Positions 63,840 to 64,000 of a stretch of DNA of 64,000 bases are shown piece by piece. The DNA is taken from positions 264,069 through 328,068 of the forward strand of contig VZRG01000777.1 in NCBI GenBank assembly GCA_013397435.1, read 5' to 3'. Position 1 is the first letter of the stretch. The number at the start of each line of letters is the position of its first letter. Below the pieces are notes generated by a model. The model worked only from the letters and a program-made list of their open reading frames with translations. It was not told the origin of the DNA and did no database searches. This DNA comes from Erythrocercus mccallii. Lineage: Eukaryota > Chordata > Aves > Passeriformes > Dicruridae. Position numbers and translations under genes: made by a program.

Positions 63840-64000
63840 AACCCAAGAAGATTACAGCTGGCGGTGTCACTTTAATAGCAACTTTGCTGAGCAGCCTTCC
63901 AGAGAGTTCAGCTTCACCTGATATAAACCCCTGGATTGGGAAGGCTGCAAACTGGGAGCAGGAGGACTGCCAAGGACGGAGGCCACCTACGGCAGGGAGT
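63840..64000 (+). promoter_or_regulatory. possible TATA promoter at the right edge
   Basis: GATATAAACC, with TATAAA at 63,922-63,927, is followed by an abrupt rise in GC and the first CpGs for some distance (GGACGG, TACGGC). ATTGG, an inverted CCAAT, lies at about 63,935, and TTTGCTGAGCAGC upstream resembles a half Maf-recognition element. A start site would fall near 63,950-63,957, with a transcript running off the window. No coding sequence is reached, so no gene can be named. Confidence 0.25.

Larger units (their letters stand above)
58651..63840. other. non-coding DNA, no gene supported
   Basis: Apart from the ancient SINE-like element and the small tandem repeat, no feature is supported. 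A minus-strand frame from 60,198 to 59,146 is interrupted by only one stop (TAA at 59,595-59,593) over about 350 codons, but it shows no domain and its last third overlaps the SINE-like element. The string TTGGGCCAGATTCCATTCC near 61,612 may be another ancient repeat scrap. Confidence 0.62.

Noticed and set aside
1..64000. Phage, defence, CRISPR, biosynthetic or other prokaryotic-type system
   Set aside because: Gene density, CR1 sequence, microsatellites and lack of long coding frames show a vertebrate non-coding region. No such system is present.

Overview
This window looks like vertebrate nuclear DNA, most likely avian. It is AT-rich and poor in CpG apart from a few clusters. It has no operons, no closely packed genes and very few transposable elements. 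The one clear transposon is a 5'-truncated CR1 LINE (about 10,891-11,400, + strand) with the typical CR1 3' end, the dominant retrotransposon of birds. Several older, decayed fragments (about 14,055-14,085, 32,180-32,250, 54,485-54,525 and 59,490-59,690) resemble from memory ancient amniote repeats and a CORE-SINE/MIR-like element. This combination fits a bird gene desert or a very large intron.

I found no complete protein-coding gene, tRNA, rRNA, CRISPR array or prokaryotic feature. The long open frames do not look like genes: the 226-codon frame near 11 kb is antisense to the CR1, a leucine run near 19 kb is a translated TTA repeat, and the 200-plus-codon frames near 29 kb and 60 kb have no recognisable domains. 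Two short segments have exon-like signals but remain unproven: 58,543-58,650 (good acceptor, 35 open codons) and 44,601-44,715 (very strong acceptor, 23 codons, then AATAAA). A third, 47,700-47,912, resembles the 3' end of a retroposed transcript (AATAAA followed by a long A tract).

Layout: 1-10.9 kb, unique AT-rich non-coding DNA with an enhancer-like stretch near 2 kb; 10.9-11.4 kb, CR1; 11.4-28.4 kb, non-coding DNA with enhancer-like motif clusters near 15.0 and 17.2 kb, a CpG cluster at 16.6 kb and a TTA microsatellite at 19.0 kb; 28.4-41.8 kb, non-coding DNA with small tandem duplications, a foldback repeat and a PBX-HOX-like site pair at 39.8 kb; 41.85 kb, a GAAA microsatellite; 47.7-49.1 kb, a retrocopy-like segment and a homeodomain-motif-rich block; 50.1-52.0 kb, two CpG-island-like clusters and a TALE-type inverted site, the best candidate regulatory or promoter hub; 52-64 kb, non-coding DNA with a candidate exon, a CTCF-like site, an ancient SINE and a promoter-like sequence at the right edge.

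No undescribed molecular system is visible. If the window has a function, it is probably long-range regulation, and testing that needs cross-species alignment and chromatin or RNA data.
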